Assembly: GCF_005222845.1 (NCBI RefSeq)
Contig: NZ_STFZ01000021.1
Span: 187,351-222,830 of the forward strand
DNA from: Rhizobium sp. FY34
GTDB lineage: Bacteria; Pseudomonadota; Alphaproteobacteria; Rhizobiales; Rhizobiaceae
DNA length: 35,480 nt
Reading direction: 5' to 3'
Shown: positions 17,348 to 26,103 of the stretch, piece by piece
Numbering within the stretch: the first letter of the stretch is position 1
Layout: each line of letters opens with the position of its first letter
Translations under genes and position numbers: made by a program
The notes under the pieces: model-generated
The model's database searches: none
What the model was told of the DNA's origin: nothing
Seen by the model: only the letters and a program-made list of their open reading frames with translations

Positions 17348-17481
17348 CCTTTCATCCCTTTCGGGACTCAATGACTCGATGAGTGAAGCAACCACGCCGG
17401 CGAAGCGTTCAGATCGCGCTTGCGCGCCATCTGAACATTCTTTCCGATCGTCGGCAGCTTTCGCCACCGGCGCTTCGATGA

Positions 17482-18657
<1,176 letters not shown>

Positions 18658-18834
18658 TGATGCTTCCTGTGATCAAAAAGAATGAAGGATCCGCACGCGC
18701 GGATTTGGTGTCGCCGTTTAAGGCTTTCCCATGCGATGCGCAAGACATAATTACGGACGCGTCAGGGACAAGGGGGCGGGTGCGCAATGCGCCACACTCG
18801 CTTGATCAAAAAGTCCGATGCGACTGTAGAAAAC

Positions 18835-18908
18835 TGGAGCGGGTAGCGGGAATCGAACCCGCGTATTCAGCTTGGAAGGCTGCTGCTCTACCATTGAGCT
18901 ATACCCGC
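18835..18908 (-). tRNA. tRNA-Gly (anticodon TCC)
   Basis: A 74-base cloverleaf with encoded CCA. The acceptor GCGGGTA pairs with TACCCGC. The D arm is GCTCAATGGTAGAGC, the anticodon loop CTTCCAA carries TCC, and the T arm is GCGGGTTCGATTCCCGC. It is 28 bases after tRNA-Tyr and in the same transcript as tuf. Confidence 0.97.
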
Positions 18909-18936
18909 GGGGTGCTTGTTCGGTCGAAGATCGGAA

Positions 18937-19021
18937 TGGTGGAGGGAGTTGGATTTGAACCAACGTAGGCTGAGCCAACGGATTTACAGTCCGTCCCCTT
19001 TAACCACTCGGGCATCCCTCC
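18937..19021 (-). tRNA. tRNA-Tyr (anticodon GTA)
   Basis: An 85-base class II tRNA with a long variable arm and encoded CCA. The acceptor GGAGGGA pairs with TCCCTCC, the anticodon loop is CTGTAAA with GTA, and the T arm contains GGTTCAAATCC. It is the first gene after the promoter at 19085-19114. Confidence 0.97.
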
Positions 19022-19084
19022 AGTATTCCGTCTGGACCGAAGACCAAGCTTGTGTGCCGCTTCGTTTGTTGCAGCCACGGCGGC

Positions 19085-19114
19085 GTATATGACGGCGACT
19101 TCCGCTGCTGTCAA
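19085..19114 (-). promoter_or_regulatory. Promoter of the tRNA-Tyr/tRNA-Gly/tuf operon
   Basis: On the minus strand a perfect TTGACA (plus 19109-19114) is followed after 18 bases by ATATAC (plus 19085-19090), about 65 bases upstream of the mature tRNA-Tyr. It is the strongest sigma70-type match that I found in the window, as expected for a stable-RNA and tuf promoter. Confidence 0.7.
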
Positions 19115-19217
19115 CACGACTGATGCGGAAAAATGCGGGAAAATACAAATCATCAACAGGCACCCTGGAACGGCACTCGGGACTATGCCGCGCGACGCCC
19201 GCCCGCTATAAGGTGGC

Positions 19218-20099
19218 ATGAGCAAGGAAGAACGCCCCGACAAATCCGCCCGTGACACCCATTATGCAACGCTGCGCCGCCAGGTGCGCGATGCAAAGCG
19301 TGAGCGTGGCGATATTCCCACCCCGGCCCCACAAAAGCGGCGCAAGTCCAATTCGGACTGGTCGCCGCCGCAACTCGCGCCCGAGCAGGTCCATCTCTAT
19401 GGCCTGCATACGGTACGCACAGCGCTGTCCAATCCGCAGCGCAAGCTGATCAAGCTGTCGGTGACGCAGAATGCGCTGGCACGGCTGGAAATCGGCAGTG
19501 CCGAAGAGCAGAAATTTCCCGTTGAAATGGTCACGCCGCAGGATCTGGACCGTGTGCTCGGGCCTGAAGCCATCCACCAAGGCGTGATGCTGGAAACCCG
19601 CCCCCTGCCCCTTCGCCGTCTGGAAGCGCTGAAGGAGAGCCCTTTGCTTCTGGTGCTCGACCAGGTCACTGATCCGCACAATGTCGGCGCCATCATGCGC
19701 TCGGCTGTCGCCTTCGAGGCCGGCGCTCTGATCACCACCCAGCGTCACAGCCCGACAGAATCCGGCGTCCTGGCAAAATCGGCCTCCGGCGCGCTGGAAC
19801 TTGTACCCTATATCCAGGTCACCAACCTGGCCGATACGCTGGAAGAACTGCACCGGCTCGGCTTCCAGACGATCGGTCTCGATTCGGAAGGCCCTGCCCC
19901 GCTTGAATCGACCTTTGCCGGTGAAAAAATTGCCCTGGTGCTTGGTGCCGAAGGCAAGGGTCTGCGGCAGAAGACCCGCGAGACCGTTCACGCGCTGGCA
20001 CGCCTCGACATGCCCGGTGCCATCAAGTCGCTGAATGTTTCGAATGCGGCCGCCATTTCGCTTTATGCGGCGCGCCAGCATCTAGCACGCGGGGCCTGA
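19218..20099 (+). CDS. rlmB: 23S rRNA 2'-O-methyltransferase, TrmH/SpoU family (RlmB-like)
   Basis: This SPOUT methyltransferase uses S-adenosylmethionine to methylate a ribose in RNA; RlmB acts on Gm2251 of 23S rRNA. The protein is 293 aa. A basic, probably disordered N terminus of about 55 residues precedes the substrate-binding domain (about 58-130, with YGLHTVRTAL). The knotted catalytic domain shows the three SpoU motifs: DPHNVGAIMRSA (152-163), VLGAEGKGLR (241-250) and SLNVSNAAAISLY (271-283). It is divergent from the tRNA-Tyr operon and converges on the HD-GYP gene. RlmB and tRNA TrmH are hard to tell apart by motifs; the RlmB-type N-terminal domain favours rRNA. Confidence 0.9.
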   Translation: MSKEERPDKSARDTHYATLRRQVRDAKRERGDIPTPAPQKRRKSNSDWSPPQLAPEQVHLYGLHTVRTALSNPQRKLIKLSVTQNALARLEIGSAEEQKFPVEMVTPQDLDRVLGPEAIHQGVMLETRPLPLRRLEALKESPLLLVLDQVTDPHNVGAIMRSAVAFEAGALITTQRHSPTESGVLAKSASGALELVPYIQVTNLADTLEELHRLGFQTIGLDSEGPAPLESTFAGEKIALVLGAEGKGLRQKTRETVHALARLDMPGAIKSLNVSNAAAISLYAARQHLARGA

Positions 20100-20112
20100 T
20101 CAGACCCGACGG

Positions 20113-20141
20113 CAGAGCTGGAACCTCTTTTTCCAGCTCTG
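20113..20141 (+). terminator. 11-bp hairpin after rlmB
   Basis: Bases 20113-20123 and 20131-20141 form a perfect 11-bp stem with a 7-base loop, 14 bases past the rlmB stop. The T-tract after it (GGTTTC) is weak. It probably ends rlmB transcription and may act in both directions. Confidence 0.6.
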
Positions 20142-20150
20142 GTTTCAAAT

Positions 20151-20180
20151 GCGTCGCATCTGCCTGAGCAAATGCGACGC
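20151..20180 (-). terminator. 9-bp hairpin after the HD-GYP gene
   Basis: Bases 20151-20159 and 20172-20180 form a perfect 9-bp stem with a 12-base loop, 20 bases past the stop of the minus-strand operon. The following ATTTG is only a weak T-tract, so this is a likely but not canonical end of the transcript. Confidence 0.45.
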
Positions 20181-20199
20181 TGGCGTGTCACCCGCCTAA

Positions 20200-21252
20200 C
20201 TATTCAGCCGCCGCTGCCGATGCATCGGAGCGAAGCGCCATGATTTCGCGGATCTGCGGCAAAGCGTGAACGAAGGCATCGATGCAGGCCGGATCGAACT
20301 GCGTTCCGGCGCGATCACGGATATGCTGGATGGCGCGATCCACGGTCCAGGCTTCCTTGTAGGGCCGCGCGGTCGTCAGGGCATCGAAACTGTCGGCAAT
20401 CGCGACAATCCGGCCGGCCAGCGGAATCGCCTCACCGGAGATCCGCATCGGATAGCCCTGCCCGTCCCAGCGCTCGTGATGCGCACCGGCAATTTCGGCA
20501 GCCAGCTGCAAAAGGCTGGACCGTGATTGACCGAGGATATGACAGCCGATGGAGGTGTGGCCTTGCATCTGCTCCCGTTCCTCATCGTCATAAATTCCGC
20601 GCTTCAGGAGCACGGCATCGGGAATGCCAACCTTGCCGATGTCATGCATGGGCGCTGCGATTCGAATATCGGTACAGGTCTTGGCATCAAGGCCATAGGC
20701 CTTGGCAATGGCTTCCGAATAGGCGCCGACCCTCAGCGTATGCAGTGCCGTCTCCGGATCCTTGTAACTGGCCGCCAGCGTCAGGCGATAGATGATCTCC
20801 TGCTCACGCTCGCGCAGCTCCTCCACCACCTTGTTCACCTCGCGGTGTAGCCATTCGGCACGATCGGCCAGCTGGTTGCGCGCATCTGTCAGGGCGACGA
20901 GGTTGCGAATACGCGCCTGGAATTCCAGCGGATTGATCGGCTTGGTCAGAAAGTCGATCGCTCCGGCATTCAGTGCCGTCATGCGCGTGCCTGTATCGCC
21001 ATCGGCGGTCACCACGACGAATGGCTTGTCGCGATATTTCTCAAAGCGCCGGATTTCGAGCAGAAGATCGATACCGTTATAGACCGGCATCTGAAAATCG
21101 ATGACGCCGATATCGAACTCAAGGTCCGGCATGGCGTGCAGGACCTGCTCGGGACTGGAGAAAGCGATTGGAGTACAACCGTCCACGGAGCTGACCAGCT
21201 TCTTCAACAGCGTGAGGTTGGTCTTGTTGTCGTCGACCACGAGAATATTCAT
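20200..21252 (-). CDS. REC-HD-GYP response regulator, probable c-di-GMP phosphodiesterase
   Basis: HD-GYP enzymes hydrolyse c-di-GMP to GMP and so lower the signal that favours attachment and biofilm. The 350-aa protein has an N-terminal receiver domain (1-120) with acidic pocket DD, phosphoacceptor Asp52 (VIDFQMP) and Lys104 (LTKP). A coiled linker (about 121-155) leads to an HD-GYP domain with His171, the HD pair His203-Asp204 (MHDIGKVGIPD), His232, HHERWDGQGYP (258-268, GYP 266-268) and Asp287. All expected metal ligands and the GYP motif are present, so activity is likely. The architecture is that of RpfG. It is the last gene of the operon, 11 bases after the kinase, and is the obvious output for its phosphorelay. 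Confidence 0.93.
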   Translation of the reverse strand: MNILVVDDNKTNLTLLKKLVSSVDGCTPIAFSSPEQVLHAMPDLEFDIGVIDFQMPVYNGIDLLLEIRRFEKYRDKPFVVVTADGDTGTRMTALNAGAIDFLTKPINPLEFQARIRNLVALTDARNQLADRAEWLHREVNKVVEELREREQEIIYRLTLAASYKDPETALHTLRVGAYSEAIAKAYGLDAKTCTDIRIAAPMHDIGKVGIPDAVLLKRGIYDDEEREQMQGHTSIGCHILGQSRSSLLQLAAEIAGAHHERWDGQGYPMRISGEAIPLAGRIVAIADSFDALTTARPYKEAWTVDRAIQHIRDRAGTQFDPACIDAFVHALPQIREIMALRSDASAAAAE

Positions 21253-21263
21253 TCTTCTCCTCC

Positions 21264-23564
21264 TTAGGCCGCGTTGCGCGTTCTGGCGGCACTGATCTTC
21301 TGCGATAGCTGTTCTATGTCATCGATGCTGGGCGTGGACTGACGCAGGGACTGGCTTACATGCGCAATCTCTGAAAAGCCGATATTGGCAGCGGCACCCT
21401 TAAGATTGTGCAAAAGCCCATCCAGCTTGTCATGTCGTCCGCCCTGCATGGCGCTGCGCAGATCCGACAGCAGATCCACGGCATCGTCGAAAAAGGCTGT
21501 CATCAACTCTTCGAAGGCGTCGGGGCCCAGCACATCGGCGATTTCCTGACGCCGTTGCGACAGGAGATCATCAACCGGTGCTTTGGCTGCACCCGGTTCC
21601 GGTTCCTTCACCGGCATAGGCATGGCGCTGTTTTCCACAACAGGCGTTTCCGCCTTTGGCGCTGCCTGCGGAATGGACTGCGGTACGGGTTGCGCCACCG
21701 GGCGCGTTCGTGTCCGCTGTCCGGCCGTATCGCGGATCAGCCGATGCAGCATGGCAATGCTGAAGGGCTTGGCCTGAAAGCCCGCCATGCCGGCCTCAAG
21801 GCAGAGCCTGCGATCCTCTTCCGAGGCATTTGCGGTCAAGGCAACGATGGGCGTATCGGCCGAAAGCCCCATCGATCCTCGCAACCGCCGTGTCGCCTCG
21901 ATGCCATCCATGACCGGCATCTGCATATCCATGAGAATGAGATCGAAACGTTCGGCCACCGCACATTCCACGGCAAGTTCGCCATTTTCAGCCAGAACGA
22001 CATCCTGTCCCAGATGTTTCAGATAGCCGAGAATCACCTGTTGATTGACCTTGTTGTCTTCCGCAACAAGTATGCGCAGCACAGGCAGCACATCGAGCGT
22101 GCTATTGGCCGGCGCGGTGTTTTCCTGCGGCCGGGCCTCAGTGGCCTCGACAGGCAATTCGAACCAGAAGGTGCTGCCCAGCCCGACTTCGCTGTCGACG
22201 CCGACCCGACCGCCGAACCGGTCGATGATCTCCTTGCAGATGGTAAGCCCGAGCCCCGTTCCGCCATAGCGACGGCTGATGCTGGCATCCACCTGCGAAA
22301 ACGGCCGGAACAGCTTGGCGCGGCCATCCTGATCGATGCCGATGCCATTGTCCTGCACTTCCACGCGCAGCCACAACTCACCCTGGTGCAGCATCTGGCG
22401 CAGGCGCAGCGTGACCATGCCATGGCTGGTGAACTTGACGGCATTGCTCATCAGGTTCAGCATGACCTGGCGCAGGCGCGTGGGGTCCGACACGACATAG
22501 CGGGCACGCCAGCGATGCGGCAGGTCTACCATGATGCGGTTGCCCGCTTCCGTGGCACGGCCGCGCATCATCTCGGCGGAGGTTTCCGCCAGAAGCACGA
22601 GGTCTATTGGGCGACTTTCCAGTTCCAGCTTGCCGTGTTCGATCTTGGCATAGTCGAGGATCTCGTTGATGATATCGAGCAAAGCCTCGCCGGAGCGTCG
22701 GATGGTGCGGATCTGCGCCGAAGCCTCCGGTGAAAGACGGGTGAGTTCCAGAAGCTCGACCATGCCCAGAATGGCATTCAGCGGCGTGCGGATCTCATGG
22801 CCCATCGTGGCCATGAACTGCGATTTTGCCCGATTGCCGGCCTCTGCCGCCTTGTAGGAGACGCTCAACTGATCGGCCATCGCCTCCAGGCTCACACCGG
22901 CGGCCTGCACGCTGCGCAACTGGCGCTGCAATGTCACGATCAGGAAGACGACGGAAAGGACAAGGAAGCCGATGACGAACATCGACTTACGCTGCAAGGC
23001 GCCAAGCTCGATCCGGCTCTGGGCACGCTCCGCGCTGATCGTGGTATTGGTGTAGACGAGAAGATCCGCCGTTTCGCGCGCCAGAACGGACAATTCATAG
23101 CGTAGCGTGGCGAGGCTTTTGGCAGATGCCGGCTCGCCACGCAAAAGTGAATCAAAGATTGGCTCGCTGTTGGCAATCACCCGGTGGATCTTGTTCAATT
23201 GCTCGGCAACACCCTGATCCACCAGGAAATTCTGCTCGAATTTCGAATCGCGCAGGATGTTCATCCGCGAATAGACGATGTCGTAGCGCAGCGACAATTG
23301 TTGCATCGCGTCTGGACCGAGATTGCCCGAAGCCAGCATGTTTTGCAGCTGATGATCGAGATCATGGGTCTCGCGGTCCAGCTGGTAGACCGACCACATG
23401 GCGTTTTCCCGCACAGTATCGCGCAAGTCGCCCTGGCGATTCGACATATCGATGTAGACGGACACCAGGATGGCAAGCAGGATGACTGCAAAGACCTGCA
23501 GCACCGCCGTGGTACGGCTTGCCCTGCGGATCACATCACCGCTGAAGGGCGTTTCAGAATTCAC
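21264..23564 (-). CDS. Membrane hybrid histidine kinase (HisKA-HATPase-REC-Hpt)
   Basis: A 766-aa tripartite sensor kinase. Two membrane helices (about 19-38 and 195-213) enclose a mostly helical periplasmic domain of about 155 residues. The dimerisation domain has the phospho-His256 (FMATMGHEIRTPLN). The ATPase domain has the N box NLMSNAVKF (369-377), G1 DNGIGID and G2 GGTGLGL. A receiver domain (about 495-612) has Asp546 in LILMDMQMP. A Pro/Ala-rich linker leads to a C-terminal Hpt domain with His719 (LLHNLKGAAANIG). This is the ArcB/BarA-type relay order. The start is a GTG that overlaps the TGA of the upstream gene (GTGA), so the two are translationally coupled. The REC-HD-GYP gene follows after 11 bases and is its likely target. 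Confidence 0.95.
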   Translation of the reverse strand: MNSETPFSGDVIRRASRTTAVLQVFAVILLAILVSVYIDMSNRQGDLRDTVRENAMWSVYQLDRETHDLDHQLQNMLASGNLGPDAMQQLSLRYDIVYSRMNILRDSKFEQNFLVDQGVAEQLNKIHRVIANSEPIFDSLLRGEPASAKSLATLRYELSVLARETADLLVYTNTTISAERAQSRIELGALQRKSMFVIGFLVLSVVFLIVTLQRQLRSVQAAGVSLEAMADQLSVSYKAAEAGNRAKSQFMATMGHEIRTPLNAILGMVELLELTRLSPEASAQIRTIRRSGEALLDIINEILDYAKIEHGKLELESRPIDLVLLAETSAEMMRGRATEAGNRIMVDLPHRWRARYVVSDPTRLRQVMLNLMSNAVKFTSHGMVTLRLRQMLHQGELWLRVEVQDNGIGIDQDGRAKLFRPFSQVDASISRRYGGTGLGLTICKEIIDRFGGRVGVDSEVGLGSTFWFELPVEATEARPQENTAPANSTLDVLPVLRILVAEDNKVNQQVILGYLKHLGQDVVLAENGELAVECAVAERFDLILMDMQMPVMDGIEATRRLRGSMGLSADTPIVALTANASEEDRRLCLEAGMAGFQAKPFSIAMLHRLIRDTAGQRTRTRPVAQPVPQSIPQAAPKAETPVVENSAMPMPVKEPEPGAAKAPVDDLLSQRRQEIADVLGPDAFEELMTAFFDDAVDLLSDLRSAMQGGRHDKLDGLLHNLKGAAANIGFSEIAHVSQSLRQSTPSIDDIEQLSQKISAARTRNAA

Positions 23565-24067
23565 GGGCGTACCTCTATCTCTTTGATCTGCCAGACCGAG
23601 CGCGAGAAGTATTTCTCATTGTAAAGCGCCGGATCGAGATCAAAGGGATAGATCAAAAACAGCGGGCCCTTGTCGCGCACGGACATCGGCTTGCCGTTCA
23701 ACCGGGTGGCCAGGATCGTGTCGAGGAGCCTTGCATCGGATGCCGGCACCGCGGCGAAATAATCGTTGAGCGCCTTCACCAGCAGCGTTTCGCCATTGGC
23801 GCCCGCCGCATCCAGTACGGAGCGCAGCAGAGGGCCGGAAAAACTCGGCTCGCCATCGGTCCAGGGTGTTTTCACCTTGGCGGTCCGCCCGGCCAGCGCT
23901 TCGAGCATGGCAAGGTCGAACTGGGCGGTATCGCCCACATTGGCATGCGTAAGCGCGCCTTTGACCGTCAGCACCACAGGCCCTTTTGGCGCATCCAGCG
24001 CAAACGCCGAAGACGCTAGAAGCCAGACGCTCGACAGAAGGCCGAGAACACGGATCATTTTCGTCAT
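23561..24067 (-). CDS. Periplasmic PruR-like protein (COG3915, sulfite-oxidase-type fold, no Cys)
   Basis: A 168-aa exported protein. The start at 24067 (MTKMIRVLG) is chosen because GGGAG lies six bases upstream; an ATG two codons earlier abuts the ribosome binding site. The signal peptide runs to about residue 24 (SSAFA). The mature part matches what I know of COG3915: TPWTDGEPSFSGPLLRSVLD, ALNDY, a segment around ILATRLNGKPMSVRDKGPL, IYPFDLDPAL and SVWQIKEIEV. In Agrobacterium the relative PruR is a periplasmic pterin-responsive partner of the c-di-GMP enzyme DcpA. No cysteine occurs in the protein, so the molybdenum ligand of true sulfite oxidases is missing and a binding rather than redox role is likely. 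Its stop overlaps the kinase start. That it senses a pterin is inference from family. Confidence 0.82.
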   Translation of the reverse strand: MTKMIRVLGLLSSVWLLASSAFALDAPKGPVVLTVKGALTHANVGDTAQFDLAMLEALAGRTAKVKTPWTDGEPSFSGPLLRSVLDAAGANGETLLVKALNDYFAAVPASDARLLDTILATRLNGKPMSVRDKGPLFLIYPFDLDPALYNEKYFSRSVWQIKEIEVRP

Positions 24068-24125
24068 GCTCATCTCCCTTGGATCATCACGCAGCCGGGC
24101 CATCCCAGCCGCCCAGTCTTGTCGG

Positions 24126-24587
24126 TCAGGCCGCTTCCGGGATCGCGTCATTCTCGAACAGCCGCTCAAGGTTGATGAAGCAGATCATCCCGTTTTCATG
24201 GGTGATGATGCCATCGCAATAGCGGCTGTCGAAGGAGGAGAAGACATCTGGAACCGGCTGCAATTGATCACCCGGCACGGTCAGCATGTCGGTCACATGG
24301 TCAACCAGCAGGCCGACCACGACCGGACCGGCTTCCGCCACGACAATGGCGCTGCGTTCGGTCCGCTCAGCCGGCGCCATGCCAAGCCTATGGGCAAGGT
24401 CGATGGTGGGGATGACGGTGCCGCGCAGGTTCATCACGCCAAGCACAAAATCGGGTGAATTGGGGATCGGCATCGACGGCGCCCAGCCACGGATTTCCCG
24501 AACGGCTGTGGTGCGGATGCAAAAATTCTGTTCGCCGAGGCGAAAGGCGATGATCTCAAGTGCATTGTCGGACGAGATAGACGACAT
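24126..24587 (-). CDS. CheW-like adaptor protein
   Basis: CheW proteins couple chemoreceptors to CheA kinases. This single-domain CheW of 153 aa starts at 24587 (MSSISSDNALEIIAFRLG), supported by GGAGG seven bases upstream; an upstream in-frame ATG at 24620 has no such site. Typical CheW features are FCIRTTAVREIRGWA, the GVMNLRGTVIPTIDLAHRLG block and a second-half VVVGLLVDHVTDML. No receptor, CheA or other che gene is in the window. It heads the operon of the PruR-like protein, hybrid kinase and HD-GYP regulator, with a 58-base gap to the PruR-like gene. It may connect this pathway to a chemotaxis-type array, or serve the hybrid kinase directly. Confidence 0.9.
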   Translation of the reverse strand: MSSISSDNALEIIAFRLGEQNFCIRTTAVREIRGWAPSMPIPNSPDFVLGVMNLRGTVIPTIDLAHRLGMAPAERTERSAIVVAEAGPVVVGLLVDHVTDMLTVPGDQLQPVPDVFSSFDSRYCDGIITHENGMICFINLERLFENDAIPEAA

Positions 24588-25020
24588 TTCCAAACCTCCG
24601 GGAGACTGCAGGACTTTCACTGGGCAGGCACGCGGAGACGGGGGTGCGAAAACGCCATGGAGGGGCGCGAGCAGCTATTGATGTCCCATGTGCTGGATGA
24701 CTGTTTTCCGTCTACCGAAAGGGCCGTGCGCTGGAATCGATGCGCCTCAGGCCTTCATGGAGCGCTACAGTTGCTCAGGCCGGACCCGCATTCATTACGG
24801 TCGCGATGCCACTGCACCGTCCGACATCCCAAATCTAGGCTGGAGAGTCTAATCGAGCCTGAAGGAATAAATTCAATTTGAAGTTTTTCTCGTTTTTTCT
24901 AATACTCGGCAAGCAAAGGTTGCGCGAACATGACGACACTGACCAACACAGCGCCAGCCGGCGAAGCGCCTGCGCGTTTTGCACGGGTCTTGCAGCGAAG
25001 GTCAGGATGAGGAGAAAAAG
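24588..25020 (-). promoter_or_regulatory. Upstream region of the CheW/PruR-like/kinase operon
   Basis: This 433-base gap has no believable gene. It includes an AT-rich stretch (about 24861-24905). On the minus strand TTGAAT (plus 24871-24876) with a 17-base spacer to ATTAGA (plus 24848-24853) is a possible promoter for the operon, which would give a leader of about 250 bases. The match is modest. Next to the tRNA-Thr end a short T5 run lies on the minus strand. Confidence 0.35.
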
Positions 25021-25096
<76 letters not shown>

Positions 25097-25263
25097 ACAC
25101 GGGAGCGGAATTAGCATATTCTCGCTCTCTGTAAAGAGGCTGAGGCAGGGAAATTTGGCTTGATGCCGCTTCTCCCCAGAAGAGAGCGTGCAGCGCTGAA
25201 CTGCCAAGGCTTGCCGTGGCTTGCGCTTTTCCTGTACCAAGGCGTCAATCCAGAGGGGCGCCC

Positions 25264-26037
25264 ATGTTGCTGAACAGCCTACGTCTTTCCTTCACGGCCT
25301 CGCCCGCGCCCGAAGCGCAAACGGCGCTGGCGCAGCTGACCCGCCTTTACGGCCATGCTCCGATCGATGATTCGGACGTAGTCGTGGCGCTGGGTGGCGA
25401 CGGCTTCATGCTCCAGACCATGCACCAGACCATCAACACCGGCAAACGCATCTATGGCATGAATTGCGGCTCCGTCGGCTTCCTGATGAACGACTATCGT
25501 TGCGAGGGCCTGCATGAGCGCATCAATGCGGCGGTGGAAAACGATCTGCATCCCTTGCAGATGCAAACCATCAATGCGGATGGGACGCAGTCCACGGCGC
25601 TTGCCATCAACGAGGTCTATCTGTTTCGCCAGTCCTACCAGGCGGCCAAGCTGAAAGTGACGATCGATGGCCATGTGCGGCTGGAGGAACTGATCTGCGA
25701 CGGCTTGATGATCGCCACGCCCGCCGGCTCGACCGCCTATAACCTGTCGGCGCACGGGCCCATCCTGCCGCTGGAGGCGCCGCTTCTTGCCATGACCCCG
25801 GTCAGCGCCTTTCGTCCGCGCCGCTGGCGTGGCGCGCTGCTGCCCGACAGGGTTTGCGTCGAGATTGAAATTCTGGAGCCGGAAAAACGCCCGGTGAATG
25901 CGGTGGCCGATAATACCGAGGTGAAAAGCGTGCTGTCGGTGCGCATATCGCAGTCTTCGGACCGCACGGCGCGCATCCTTTCCGATCCCGATCATTCCTG
26001 GTCGGAACGCATTCTGGCCGAACAGTTTTCTGATTGA
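25264..26037 (+). CDS. nadK: NAD kinase
   Basis: NAD kinase phosphorylates NAD with ATP to make NADP, the only route to NADP. The start is the ATG at 25264 (MLLNSLRLSFTA) with GAGGGG about six bases upstream; an in-frame ATG at 25216 lacks support. The protein is 257 aa, typical of Rhizobiales and shorter than E. coli NadK. The nucleotide-binding motif GGDG (44-47), the NE pair (116-117, followed by VYLFRQ) and TPAGSTAYN (152-160) are all present. It converges on prfB, with a shared hairpin terminator between them. Confidence 0.96.
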   Translation: MLLNSLRLSFTASPAPEAQTALAQLTRLYGHAPIDDSDVVVALGGDGFMLQTMHQTINTGKRIYGMNCGSVGFLMNDYRCEGLHERINAAVENDLHPLQMQTINADGTQSTALAINEVYLFRQSYQAAKLKVTIDGHVRLEELICDGLMIATPAGSTAYNLSAHGPILPLEAPLLAMTPVSAFRPRRWRGALLPDRVCVEIEILEPEKRPVNAVADNTEVKSVLSVRISQSSDRTARILSDPDHSWSERILAEQFSD

Positions 26038-26040
26038 ACG

Positions 26041-26074
26041 AAAAACGGCGCATCCCGGTCCGGGGATGCGCCGT
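26041..26074 (-). terminator. Intrinsic terminator of prfB (between convergent nadK and prfB)
   Basis: A perfect 12-bp stem (26045-26056 with 26063-26074) with a 6-base loop is followed on the minus strand by TTTTT (plus 26045-26041). It is a canonical terminator for prfB and could also act on nadK, although the plus side has no T-run. Confidence 0.88.
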
Positions 26075-26103
26075 CTATGTCTTTGTCACGGGGGTCGGGC
26101 TGA

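Noticed and set aside
18670..18813. 11-base direct repeat TGATCAAAAAG at 18670-18680 and 18803-18813 in the tRNA-Gly to tuf spacer
   Set aside because: It is short, occurs only twice and has no known role; it may be chance in an AT-richer spacer.
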